This document shows, in pieces, positions 7,119-14,378 of a stretch of DNA of 64,000 nt. Each line of letters starts with the position of its first letter. Positions within the stretch are counted from its first letter, which is position 1. The notes under the pieces were generated by a model, which made no database searches, was not told where the DNA came from, and saw only the letters and a list, made by a program, of their open reading frames with translations. This DNA comes from Rhodospirillales bacterium (GTDB lineage Bacteria > Pseudomonadota > Alphaproteobacteria > SP197), in assembly GCA_014323865.1 (NCBI GenBank), contig JACONG010000013.1, positions 1-64,000 of the forward strand. Reading direction: 5' to 3'. The position numbers were made by a program, and so were the translations under genes.

Positions 7119-8204
7119 GTGCCGATCCTGTGGCCGCTGATTTTCCAGACCGGGCACGAGATCGCCTTTGCTCACACGAGCTTCAAATGGGCGAATCTTG
7201 CCAGCCACAACGCGGGCGTCATCGTTGCGATCATCGGCATTTCAAACCATGCCGGACCCGTGCGACGGCTCTATGCGCCCGACGACCGGGGCAAGACAGT
7301 CTTGCAGGAGACGGCCAACATCAACGCATATCTTGCTGCCGCGCCCAATATCATTGTCACCAAATCCGGCAAACCGCGCACGGGCGTGGCGGATATGAGC
7401 TTTGGCAACATGCCCAGGGATGGCGGTCATCTGCTTCTCGAACCTTCCGACGTGGCCAGGCTGGAACTTTCCGAGGCGCAGAGGAAACAATTCGTCAGAC
7501 CCTTTGTCGGCTCTCAGGAATTTATCCGGGGGCAACAACGTTATTGTCTCTGGATCAAGGATGAGGATGTTGACGAAGCCCTGTCCATAGACAGCATAGG
7601 CAAGAGAATTGACCTGGTACGACAAGAGAGACTGTCCAGCAGAGACAAAGGCGCGCGGGACATGGCAGAGACTCCCCACAAATTTCGAGAGCAATTTGAA
7701 GGTAAAGATATGACCATCGTTGTGCCGGGCGTAAGCTCCGAGAACAGGGATTTTCTTCCCGTTGGCGTGGCTGCACCCGGGGTCATTGTAAGCAATCTTG
7801 CTTTTGCCCTTTACGATGCGCCGCTCTGGAACATGGCGCTGATCGCATCGCGGCTGCATCTGGTCTGGATCGCGACGGTATGCGGCAGGCTGGGAACCGG
7901 TTATCGCTATTCCAACACCCTCGGCTGGAACACCTTCCCCATCCCTAAGCTCACGGGCAAGAACAGGGACGACCTGACCCGTTGCGCCGAGGATATTCTT
8001 CTGGCACGGGAGGCGCATTTCCCTGCGACCCTTGCCGATCTCTACGACCCCGAAACAATGCCCGACAACCTGCGCACCGCCCACGAGCGCAACGACGAGA
8101 CCCTGGAGCGCATCTATATCGGCCGCCGCTTCCGCAACGACACCGAACGCCTGGAAAAACTCTTCACCCTCTACACACACATGACCGGGAAGGAGGCAGC
8201 ATGA
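7119..8204 (+). CDS. DNA methyltransferase C-terminal part (target-recognition region), possible restart product
   Basis: This is the continuation, in the same frame, of the upstream methyltransferase after a TAG codon; readthrough would give one 928-residue protein. Its 361 residues contain FAHTSFKWANLASHNAGVIV and IGISNHAGPVRRLY. Later come GYRYSNTLGWNTFPIPKL and a C-terminal helical stretch (FRNDTERLEKLFTLYTHMTG), all typical of the region after motif VIII and the specificity domain in type IIG-like enzymes. Restart from GTG 7119 is credible: AGGGG, which includes the last bases of the stop codon, lies 6 nt upstream. The stop TGA overlaps the ATG of the next gene (ATGA at 8201-8204). Confidence 0.75.
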   Translation: MPILWPLIFQTGHEIAFAHTSFKWANLASHNAGVIVAIIGISNHAGPVRRLYAPDDRGKTVLQETANINAYLAAAPNIIVTKSGKPRTGVADMSFGNMPRDGGHLLLEPSDVARLELSEAQRKQFVRPFVGSQEFIRGQQRYCLWIKDEDVDEALSIDSIGKRIDLVRQERLSSRDKGARDMAETPHKFREQFEGKDMTIVVPGVSSENRDFLPVGVAAPGVIVSNLAFALYDAPLWNMALIASRLHLVWIATVCGRLGTGYRYSNTLGWNTFPIPKLTGKNRDDLTRCAEDILLAREAHFPATLADLYDPETMPDNLRTAHERNDETLERIYIGRRFRNDTERLEKLFTLYTHMTGKEAA

Positions 8205-9319
8205 AGAAATGGCGGCCAACAATCGCGACTTTTCTTTTCGCAGTGGTGGCAACCGGTGTTTTGTTTGACTGGGGACACACCGACGTCACGATGGATGAAC
8301 GGACGCAATCAAGAAGTGAAATCATCCAGAATTACGGCGCTCTGATCGCTGCTTCATGGGCGGCTTTTCTGGCCGTCTGGCGTGGCCAGACGGCCTCACA
8401 TCAAGCAGAAATTGCTTCCAAGCAGGTTCAGCAATCCGACAGGCAGCACCGCCAGTCCCTTTCCCAGACACGTTTTTCTCAAGCGGTCGAACATTTGAAA
8501 GACGAGGACCCGGTGGTGAAGCGTGGCGGCATCATGGCGCTTGCGAGGCTGGTCCATGATCAGGATTATCCGAACCGCCAGGATGTGCTTGACATGCTGT
8601 CACAGTTTATCCGCGCACAGCCTCTCCGGGTAACGGAGGAGGAAGAAAGGATTGATCCTCTCGCGGAAATCGCCCTCAAGACTGTGATAGGTGACGATCT
8701 GGACAAGAAACTTGGTTTCGATCTTTCCGGCGCAAAGCTTGTCGGAGTGAACCTGGAAAACAAGCGCCTCATAAATTTGGTTCTCAGAAATGCGAATCTC
8801 GCCCAGGCGAATCTGTGCGACGCGGAAATCGTCGGCACGGATCTCCAACATGCCAACCTCTCCGGCGCGTACCTTATTGGCGTGCAGATATCTCAAACCT
8901 CCCTTTCGGATGCGAACCTCACCGATACACGTCTCTGGCGTGCGTGTTTGAAAGGTGTGGACCTTTTATCAGCCAAGCTCGAAAGCGCGGACCTTACGCA
9001 GGCGAACCTTGCGGATGCGGACCTTAGGAAGGCGAACCTTACGAATGCGAACCTTGGGAATGCGAACCTTGGGAATGCGAAACTTACGGATGCGGACCTT
9101 ACGGATGCGAACCTTACGGATGCGAACCTTACGGATGCGAACCTTACGGATGCGAACCTTACGGGTGCGAACCTCATCGGTGTCATAGGTGTCACACAAG
9201 ACCAACTTGATCAGGCAACCCAACATCCGGATGGGGGACCGCCAAGGAATCTGCCTGACGGTTTGACATGGGATGAGGATGGTGCCAAGAAAAGGTGGAG
9301 AAGCCCTCGGCATGCGTGA
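8201..9319 (+). CDS. Two-TM pentapeptide-repeat protein inserted in the defence operon
   Basis: A 372-residue protein that starts with two hydrophobic helices (about residues 6-24, TIATFLFAVVATGVLF, and 45-65, IIQNYGALIAASWAAFLAVW). A helical linker follows (residues 70-150), then a right-handed pentapeptide-repeat domain (about 175-345) of A[N/D]L-type units such as ANLTDANLTDANLTD. In DNA, 15-bp units of the form ttacggatgcgaacc repeat almost identically at about 9048-9170, a sign of recent unit duplication. The start ATG overlaps the methyltransferase stop with AAGGAGG upstream. A membrane-anchored pentapeptide solenoid could be an effector or scaffold; no catalytic motif is seen. The gene is bracketed by duplicated methyltransferase 3' sequence (8115-8204 and 9335-9415). 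Confidence 0.8.
   Translation: MKKWRPTIATFLFAVVATGVLFDWGHTDVTMDERTQSRSEIIQNYGALIAASWAAFLAVWRGQTASHQAEIASKQVQQSDRQHRQSLSQTRFSQAVEHLKDEDPVVKRGGIMALARLVHDQDYPNRQDVLDMLSQFIRAQPLRVTEEEERIDPLAEIALKTVIGDDLDKKLGFDLSGAKLVGVNLENKRLINLVLRNANLAQANLCDAEIVGTDLQHANLSGAYLIGVQISQTSLSDANLTDTRLWRACLKGVDLLSAKLESADLTQANLADADLRKANLTNANLGNANLGNAKLTDADLTDANLTDANLTDANLTDANLTGANLIGVIGVTQDQLDQATQHPDGGPPRNLPDGLTWDEDGAKKRWRSPRHA
9048..9170 (+). repeat. 15-bp coding minisatellite in the pentapeptide domain
   Basis: Roughly eight consecutive 15-bp units related to cttacggatgcgaac encode near-identical pentapeptides. The copies are more alike at the DNA level than a pentapeptide fold requires, suggesting slippage-driven unit gain or loss. 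Confidence 0.85.
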
Positions 9320-9415
9320 GATGCAAGAGCGGGCTACTATCGGTTGCCGCTTCAATGAACGCCTGGAAAAACTCTTCACCCTCACCACACACATGACCGA
9401 TAAGGAGGCAGCATG
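9306..9415 (+). pseudogene. Fused remnant: helicase N-terminal motif joined to duplicated methyltransferase C-terminus
   Basis: One continuous frame reads LGMREMQERATIGCRFNER, then LEKLFTLTTHMTDKEAA and stop. The second half copies the last residues of the methyltransferase (RLEKLFTLYTHMTGKEAA at 8150-8204), including the AAGGAGG site and the ATGA junction. The first half, GMREMQERA, is the same nine residues found near the start of the helicase at 10695-10721, with only synonymous differences. This looks like a scar left by recombination or gene insertion in the operon rather than a functional gene. Confidence 0.6.
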
Positions 9416-9937
9416 ACACACCCAACTGCGCCATTGGCGCTTCAGAAGGTGAACTCCGAGGAGCTGTCACCGCAGCAGAAGAGAGCCCATGACTCTCACA
9501 AGGAGAAGGCAGCGGCATGGGTGCTTCAGAAGGAGAACTACAGGAAGCTACCATTGCACCAGAGGAGAGCCTATAACTTTTCCATGGTGGCGGCAAAGCT
9601 GGCCGACTATGGATACGACAGTGTTCCGTCGTCACCTGACTTGCGCGGGCATGACACGAATTTCATAGCCCGTCATATCGATGGAAAATCCTGTCTCGTG
9701 AGGCTCAAAACCCGTGCGACCATCGATCACAAACGTGTGGGCCAGGGGCTCTACATCGCTTTCAGGGATGAGGAGACAGACAAGGTCTATGTCTATCCCC
9801 ATGACGAGATGGAGAGGCGGATCGTCAAGACCGGTGAAGTCGGCGATAACGAGGCATGGAAAGGGCCTCGATCATATAATTGGCCGACGCCTCCAAAATG
9901 GTTGCGCGGTTTGCTTCAGGAATACGAGGTCCGATGA
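9413..9937 (+). CDS. Small PD-(D/E)xK-like protein, copy 1
   Basis: A 174-residue protein of a recurrent uncharacterised type. A helical N-terminus is followed by TNFIARHIDGKSCLVRLKTR (residues 82-101), QGLYIAFRDEETDKVYVYPH, and a C-terminal W-P-P-W-L region. A (D)xhA...hxVxLK layout recalls the nuclease core of PD-(D/E)xK proteins, but the usual first Asp position is Asn83 here, so it may be inactive. The N-terminal helix is duplicated (LQKVNSEELSPQQKRA, then LQKENYRKLPLHQRRA), and the DNA copies are still similar. The ATG has AAGGAGG upstream, copied from the methyltransferase/pentapeptide junction. The stop overlaps the next start (ATGA, 9934-9937). Nuclease assignment is inference only. 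Confidence 0.65.
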   Translation: MTHPTAPLALQKVNSEELSPQQKRAHDSHKEKAAAWVLQKENYRKLPLHQRRAYNFSMVAAKLADYGYDSVPSSPDLRGHDTNFIARHIDGKSCLVRLKTRATIDHKRVGQGLYIAFRDEETDKVYVYPHDEMERRIVKTGEVGDNEAWKGPRSYNWPTPPKWLRGLLQEYEVR

Positions 9938-10572
9938 CCATGCCATCCGTCTCCCATGACGCTCCCGATGCGCAGGCTTATGGCGATCTCACGTCGCGCG
10001 AGAGGGAAAACCACAACTTCAACAGGATTGCCGCGCGCCTGAAGCAGGGCGGCTTCACATGCCATTGGCGGCTCGCTGACGACGGCAGGTGGGCGGATTT
10101 CATGGCCAGCCGGATCGACGGCGAGACCTTCCACGCGCTGTCAGCGGCGTCGCCATATACCGACTTCATTGCCTGCCACGACGATGGCAAGAGCTTCCTG
10201 AAGGTGCAGCTCAAGGGAGGGCTGGCCGTCAACCGCAGGTATCTGGGAAAGGGCATCCGCATCGCCTTCATCCTGCACGAGCGTGGCCGTGGCGAGCGCG
10301 ATCGTCGCGAGCACGTCTATGGCGAACAGGGCTGGGGCAAGCATGGCTGGGGCGAGCGCGGCGGTGGGAAGCACGGCGGTGAGGAGACGGAAACAATCTA
10401 TCTCTACGACCACGACCGGCTTGTCGACCATGTGGAAGCCAGGGGGCTCATCGGTGCCGGAAACCTGGGCTGGCACAGGAAGGGGCTTTGCCGCTGGAAC
10501 AGGCCGCCCGGCTGGGCAAGACATTATCTGAAAGAGCACAATCTTCTGGAGGCGTTGACGGTTCGACGATGA
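9934..10572 (+). CDS. Small PD-(D/E)xK-like protein, copy 2
   Basis: A 212-residue paralogue of the preceding protein. It shares NFNRIAARLKQGGF, YTDFIACHDDGKSFLKVQLK (Asp77, Gln92, Lys94, a more canonical D...QxK core than copy 1), GKGIRIAF, TIYLYDHDRLVDHV and a C-terminal W-PPGWARHYL. Two changes are local duplications: a copy of the beta-hairpin (WADFMASRIDGETFHAL before YTDFIACHDDGKSFLKV), and a Gly/His/Arg-rich insertion at about residues 117-151 (GEQGWGKHGWGERGGGKHGG). The tandem pair may work as a heterodimer with one active and one degenerate subunit; this is inference. The start overlaps copy 1 and the stop overlaps the helicase ATG by 4 bp. Confidence 0.65.
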   Translation: MTMPSVSHDAPDAQAYGDLTSRERENHNFNRIAARLKQGGFTCHWRLADDGRWADFMASRIDGETFHALSAASPYTDFIACHDDGKSFLKVQLKGGLAVNRRYLGKGIRIAFILHERGRGERDRREHVYGEQGWGKHGWGERGGGKHGGEETETIYLYDHDRLVDHVEARGLIGAGNLGWHRKGLCRWNRPPGWARHYLKEHNLLEALTVRR

Positions 10573-12707
10573 GCAAGAGCAATCATGTCCCCCCGGTGCA
10601 TGTCCCCCCGGTGCGTGTCCCTTCGGTGCGTGTCCCTTCGGTCTCCGTGACCTATGCCCGGAACGGCAGGTCCACAAGGGCGAACGAGTTCGGTATGCGG
10701 GAGATGCAGGAGCGGGCCTATGAGAGGCGGGGCGAGCGGTATCTTCTGATCAAGTCGCCGCCGGCCTCGGGCAAGAGCCGGGCGCTCATGTTCATCGCGC
10801 TCGACAAGCTCGCGAACCGGGATGTCAGGCAGGCCATCGTGACGGTGCCCGAAACCTCGATCGGATCGAGCTTCGGCGACGAGCCGCTGAGCGAGGCCGG
10901 CTTCCATGCCGACTGGACCGTCGCGCCGCAATGGAACCTGTGCAATTCACCGGGCACGGAGGGCGGCAAGGTCAAATCCGTCAGCGCGTTTCTGGCAAGC
11001 GGCGATGCGGTGCTTGTCTGCACACATGCGACCTTCCGTTTTGCCGTCGAGAAGCTGGGCGTGGAGGCCTTCGACGGGCGTCTGATTGCCGTGGACGAGT
11101 TTCATCATGTCTCGGCGAGCGAGGACAGCATTCTCGGCACGCAGATCAACGCGCTGATCGCGCGCGACCGGGTCCATGTCGTGGCGATGACGGGAAGCTA
11201 TTTCCGGGGCGATGCCCTGCCGATCCTGACGCCGGAGAACGAGGCCCGGTTCGATACGGTGACCTATACCTATTATGAGCAGCTGAACGGATACAGCTTT
11301 CTGAAAAGGCTCGATATCGGGTATTTCTTCTATGCCGGTTCCTATGCCGACCACATTCTCAAGGTGCTCGATCCGCAGGAGAAGACGATCGTGCATATTC
11401 CGAATGTGAATTCGCGCGAAAGCACCAAAGACAAGCACAGGGAGGTCGAGCACATCATCGACTCCCTGGGCGCGTGGCAGGGGACGGACCCGGCCACGGG
11501 TTTTCAGCTTGTGAAAACGGCGGACGGGCATGTGCTCAAGGTTGCCGACCTGGTCGACGACGAGGCGGCGAAGCGCGACAGGGTGTCGGCGGCGCTCAAG
11601 GACCCGGCCAACAGGGACAACCGGGACCATGTGGATATCATCATTGCCCTGGGCATGGCCAAGGAGGGGTTCGACTGGATCTGGTGCGAACATGCCCTGA
11701 CGGTCGGCTATCGCGCGAGCCTGACGGAGATCGTGCAGATCATCGGCCGCGTCACGCGCGATGCCGAAGGCAAGGAGCGGGCACGTTTTACCAATCTGAT
11801 CGCCGAGCCGGACGCCTCGGAGGCCGCCGTCACGGAGGCGGTGAACGACACGCTGAAAGCCATCGCCGCGAGCCTGCTCATGGAGCAGGTGCTTGCGCCA
11901 AGGTTCAGTTTCACGCCGAAGACGACCGAAAGCGGGCCGGTCGAGGGGTTCGACTACGGCGAAGGCGGCTACGACCCGAAAAAGGAGAACATCGGGTTCG
12001 ACGAGGAACGCGGACAGTTCCGGATCGAGATCAGGGGGCTGACCCCGCCCCGGAGCAGGGAGGCCGAACGTATATGCCGGGAAGACCTGAACGAGGTGAT
12101 CGCCGACCTTGTCCAGGACAGGACGGCCACCGAGCGCGGGCTTTTCGATGACGAGCTTGTGCCGCAGGAACTGACCCAGGTGCATATGGGCAGGATCGTC
12201 GCCGACCGATATCCCGACCTCGATGACGGGGATCGGGAAGCCGTGCGCCAGCACGCGATTGCCGCGCTGACTCTGACGCAGAAGGCGAAGGCTGCCGCCC
12301 TTTCGCCTGCCGACGACTCCGCTTCCGACGATGGGACAGGCGCCAACACGGCGCTGATCGACGGGGTGAGGAGGTTTGCCATGGATGTGCGCGAGCTCGA
12401 TATCGACCTGATCGACAGCATCAACCCCTTCGGGGAAGCCTATGCGATCCTCGCCAAAAGCATGAATGAGGACAACCTCAGGCAGGTCGCCAAGATTGTA
12501 TCGGTCAGAAAGCTGCGGCTCACGCCGGACGAGGCCCGCGACCTGGCGCGCCGCGCCCTGATGTTCAAGCAGGAGCGGGGGTGGTTGCCGACCCTCAAGT
12601 CTGCCGACCCCTGGGAAAGGACGATGGCCGAAGGCGTGGCGTTCCTGGAGAGTATGCGGCAGGAGGCCATGCAGCAGGAGGCGGGCAATGGCGAGACGGT
12701 TGGCTGA
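10569..12707 (+). CDS. SF2 DEAD/DEAH-like helicase of the defence operon
   Basis: A 712-residue protein. Visible motifs are Walker A SPPASGKSRALM (about residues 62-73), the DExH-like Walker B VDEFHHV (about 174), TGSYFRG as motif III, and IIGRVTRDAEGK as the motif VI arginine region (about 392). A C-terminal region of about 270 residues has no recognised motif. In restriction systems such motors translocate DNA for a partner nuclease; here the partners would be the methyltransferase and the GIY-YIG protein, an arrangement recalling yeeA-yeeB-yeeC of Bacillus subtilis (from memory). The N-terminus encodes VPPVHVPPVRVPSVRVPSV from four 15-bp tandem units. ATG 10569 overlaps the previous stop; restart inside the protein is possible. 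Confidence 0.85.
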   Translation: MSKSNHVPPVHVPPVRVPSVRVPSVSVTYARNGRSTRANEFGMREMQERAYERRGERYLLIKSPPASGKSRALMFIALDKLANRDVRQAIVTVPETSIGSSFGDEPLSEAGFHADWTVAPQWNLCNSPGTEGGKVKSVSAFLASGDAVLVCTHATFRFAVEKLGVEAFDGRLIAVDEFHHVSASEDSILGTQINALIARDRVHVVAMTGSYFRGDALPILTPENEARFDTVTYTYYEQLNGYSFLKRLDIGYFFYAGSYADHILKVLDPQEKTIVHIPNVNSRESTKDKHREVEHIIDSLGAWQGTDPATGFQLVKTADGHVLKVADLVDDEAAKRDRVSAALKDPANRDNRDHVDIIIALGMAKEGFDWIWCEHALTVGYRASLTEIVQIIGRVTRDAEGKERARFTNLIAEPDASEAAVTEAVNDTLKAIAASLLMEQVLAPRFSFTPKTTESGPVEGFDYGEGGYDPKKENIGFDEERGQFRIEIRGLTPPRSREAERICREDLNEVIADLVQDRTATERGLFDDELVPQELTQVHMGRIVADRYPDLDDGDREAVRQHAIAALTLTQKAKAAALSPADDSASDDGTGANTALIDGVRRFAMDVRELDIDLIDSINPFGEAYAILAKSMNEDNLRQVAKIVSVRKLRLTPDEARDLARRALMFKQERGWLPTLKSADPWERTMAEGVAFLESMRQEAMQQEAGNGETVG
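10584..10643 (+). repeat. 15-bp tandem repeat x4 at the helicase N-terminus
   Basis: Four in-frame units of c[a/g]tgtccc[c/t][c/t]cggt[g/c] encode a VPP/VPS collagen-like leader just after the start codon. The units differ only at two or three positions. Confidence 0.85.
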
Positions 12708-13935
12708 GGAAGACCGGTTCACCGAGGAAGACGCGGCGCTTCTGACCGCGCTTGGAATCGAGGGCGAGCCCGGGAAGGCGGTCACGCGCACGGCGTGCGA
12801 GGAGCGTATCGTCGCGGGGTTCGAGGAGATCCAGCGCTTTGTCGAGGAACACGGGCGTGCGCCGCAGCATGGCGGGGACAGGGATATTTTTGAACGCCTT
12901 CATGCGGTTCGGCTCGATCGCATCCGCGCGCTGCCGGAATGTCGGGACCTGGTCGCGCCGCTGGATACGCCCATCGACGACATGGGAGGGCTCACGGGCG
13001 CGGCCCCGGCGGCCCAGGCGGATGGGGCGGCGTATGATGGGGCGGATGCGGAGGAGCTCGATGACGATGAACTTCTGGCCGCGCTTGGAATCGCGACGGA
13101 AGCGCCAGCCATCGCGGAACTCAAGCATGTGCGTTCGAGCGCAGAGAAGAAGGCCGCCGAAGAGATCGCCAGCCGCGAGCGATGCGAGGACTTCGCGACC
13201 TTCAGGCCGCTCTTCGAGCAGGTGCAAAAGGAGCTCGACAGCGGTTTGCGCGAGGCGCGGCCTTTCGAGATGAAGGCGGAGATCGAGCAGGGGCGCTTCT
13301 TCATCGTCGGCGGTCAGAAGGCCTATGTCGCGGAGAAGGGCGAAACGACGCTCAACGACCAGGGGCGCACCGATGCCCGCCTTCGCGTGATCTTCGACAA
13401 CGGCACCGAGAGCGCCATGCTCATGCGCTCGCTCCAACGGGCCCTGAACAGGGACGAGGCCGGGCGACGGCTTACCGAGCCGGCCGCCGGTCCGCTGTTT
13501 TCCGACCGAACGGTCGAGGGCGACGAGGCAAGCGGGACGATCTATGTCCTGCGCAGCGGGTCCGATCATCCGCTTGTGGCGGAAAACCGGGAGCTTGTGC
13601 ACAAGATCGGCGTGACGACCATGAGTGTCGAAAAGCGTATCGCGGGCGCGCATCTTCAGCCGACATTCCTGATGGCCAGTGTCGAGATCGTGGCGAGCTA
13701 TGCGCTCTACAACATCAACCGGACGAGGCTGGAAAACCTCATCCATCGCATCTTCGAGCCCGCCCGCCTCGAGATCGAGGTCATGGACCGTTTCGGGAAA
13801 CCGGTTGTCCCGCGCGAGTGGTTTCTGGTGCCCCTGTTCGCAATCGGGGACGCTGTGGAACGGATCAGGGACGGGACGATTGGCGACTATGTCTACGATC
13901 CCGCCGGGGCTTCGCTGAAAAAACGGGCGCACTGA
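12688..13935 (+). CDS. GIY-YIG nuclease (T5orf172-like) of the defence operon
   Basis: A 415-residue protein. The first 280 residues are mostly helical with acidic stretches and no motif I recognise. From about residue 284 the GIY-YIG fold is legible: GTIYVLRSGS (GIY), HKIGVTTMSVEKRIAGA (YIG variant KIG plus the conserved Arg), then NRTRLENLIHRIFEPARL containing the catalytic Glu at about residue 349. This is the T5orf172-like branch seen in phage and defence loci. It overlaps the helicase end by 20 bp and ends the operon, so the motor and nuclease should be made together. As the only clear nuclease in the cluster it is the likely DNA-cutting effector against DNA lacking methylation by the upstream enzyme. 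Confidence 0.85.
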   Translation: MARRLAEEDRFTEEDAALLTALGIEGEPGKAVTRTACEERIVAGFEEIQRFVEEHGRAPQHGGDRDIFERLHAVRLDRIRALPECRDLVAPLDTPIDDMGGLTGAAPAAQADGAAYDGADAEELDDDELLAALGIATEAPAIAELKHVRSSAEKKAAEEIASRERCEDFATFRPLFEQVQKELDSGLREARPFEMKAEIEQGRFFIVGGQKAYVAEKGETTLNDQGRTDARLRVIFDNGTESAMLMRSLQRALNRDEAGRRLTEPAAGPLFSDRTVEGDEASGTIYVLRSGSDHPLVAENRELVHKIGVTTMSVEKRIAGAHLQPTFLMASVEIVASYALYNINRTRLENLIHRIFEPARLEIEVMDRFGKPVVPREWFLVPLFAIGDAVERIRDGTIGDYVYDPAGASLKKRAH

Positions 13936-14378
13936 AACGGCAGAGCCCCGGCGGATCGCTGCGTTGTCGATCCTCAGGGTTGTCGATCCCCGGCAAGGTC
14001 CATCCGCCCCCACCGTCCGGGGGCAGCCGTCGGTGTGGCAGCGGGCCGGGGGTGAGATGCGGGACCGCCATGAGCGATTTCTTGTGAGAAGGGTGTAAAA
14101 TTCTCTTGACGCTCGGAGCATCCGGGGGCAAATACGAGGCAACAGACCCGCCACGCCTCTCGACGACTGCGCAAAACCTCTTGACAACCCGCAACGGGTC
14201 TGTCATGTGCTTTCCAGGTTGTCGATGCGCAACAGGCAGGTTTTGTGCTTGGCGAGACAGGTGTCCGGCGCAATGGGAGCGGCCAGAAAAAGCCCGGAAA
14301 ACGCCTTGACAGCCAGCGCCTGAATGTGGACCGTGAGCCACGAACAATCACCTGAGACCATGGAAGATCGAACAGATC
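13936..14378. other. Intergenic spacer between defence operon and lipoprotein gene
   Basis: No coding signal. It contains a tandem gttgtcgatcc duplication near 13965-13995, a 9-bp inverted repeat (acagacccg at 14142-14150 with cgggtctgt at 14195-14203), and three TTGAC[A/G] hexamers (14105, 14181, about 14304) that could be -35 elements for the lipoprotein gene. None has a good -10 partner. Confidence 0.4.

Noticed and set aside
9007-9170. Regular 15-bp repeats that might be read as a CRISPR array
   Set aside because: Units are contiguous with no spacers and encode pentapeptide repeats in frame.
10947-12791. 614-codon minus-strand open frame under the helicase
   Set aside because: Shadow of the helicase gene, which has clear SF2 motifs on the plus strand.
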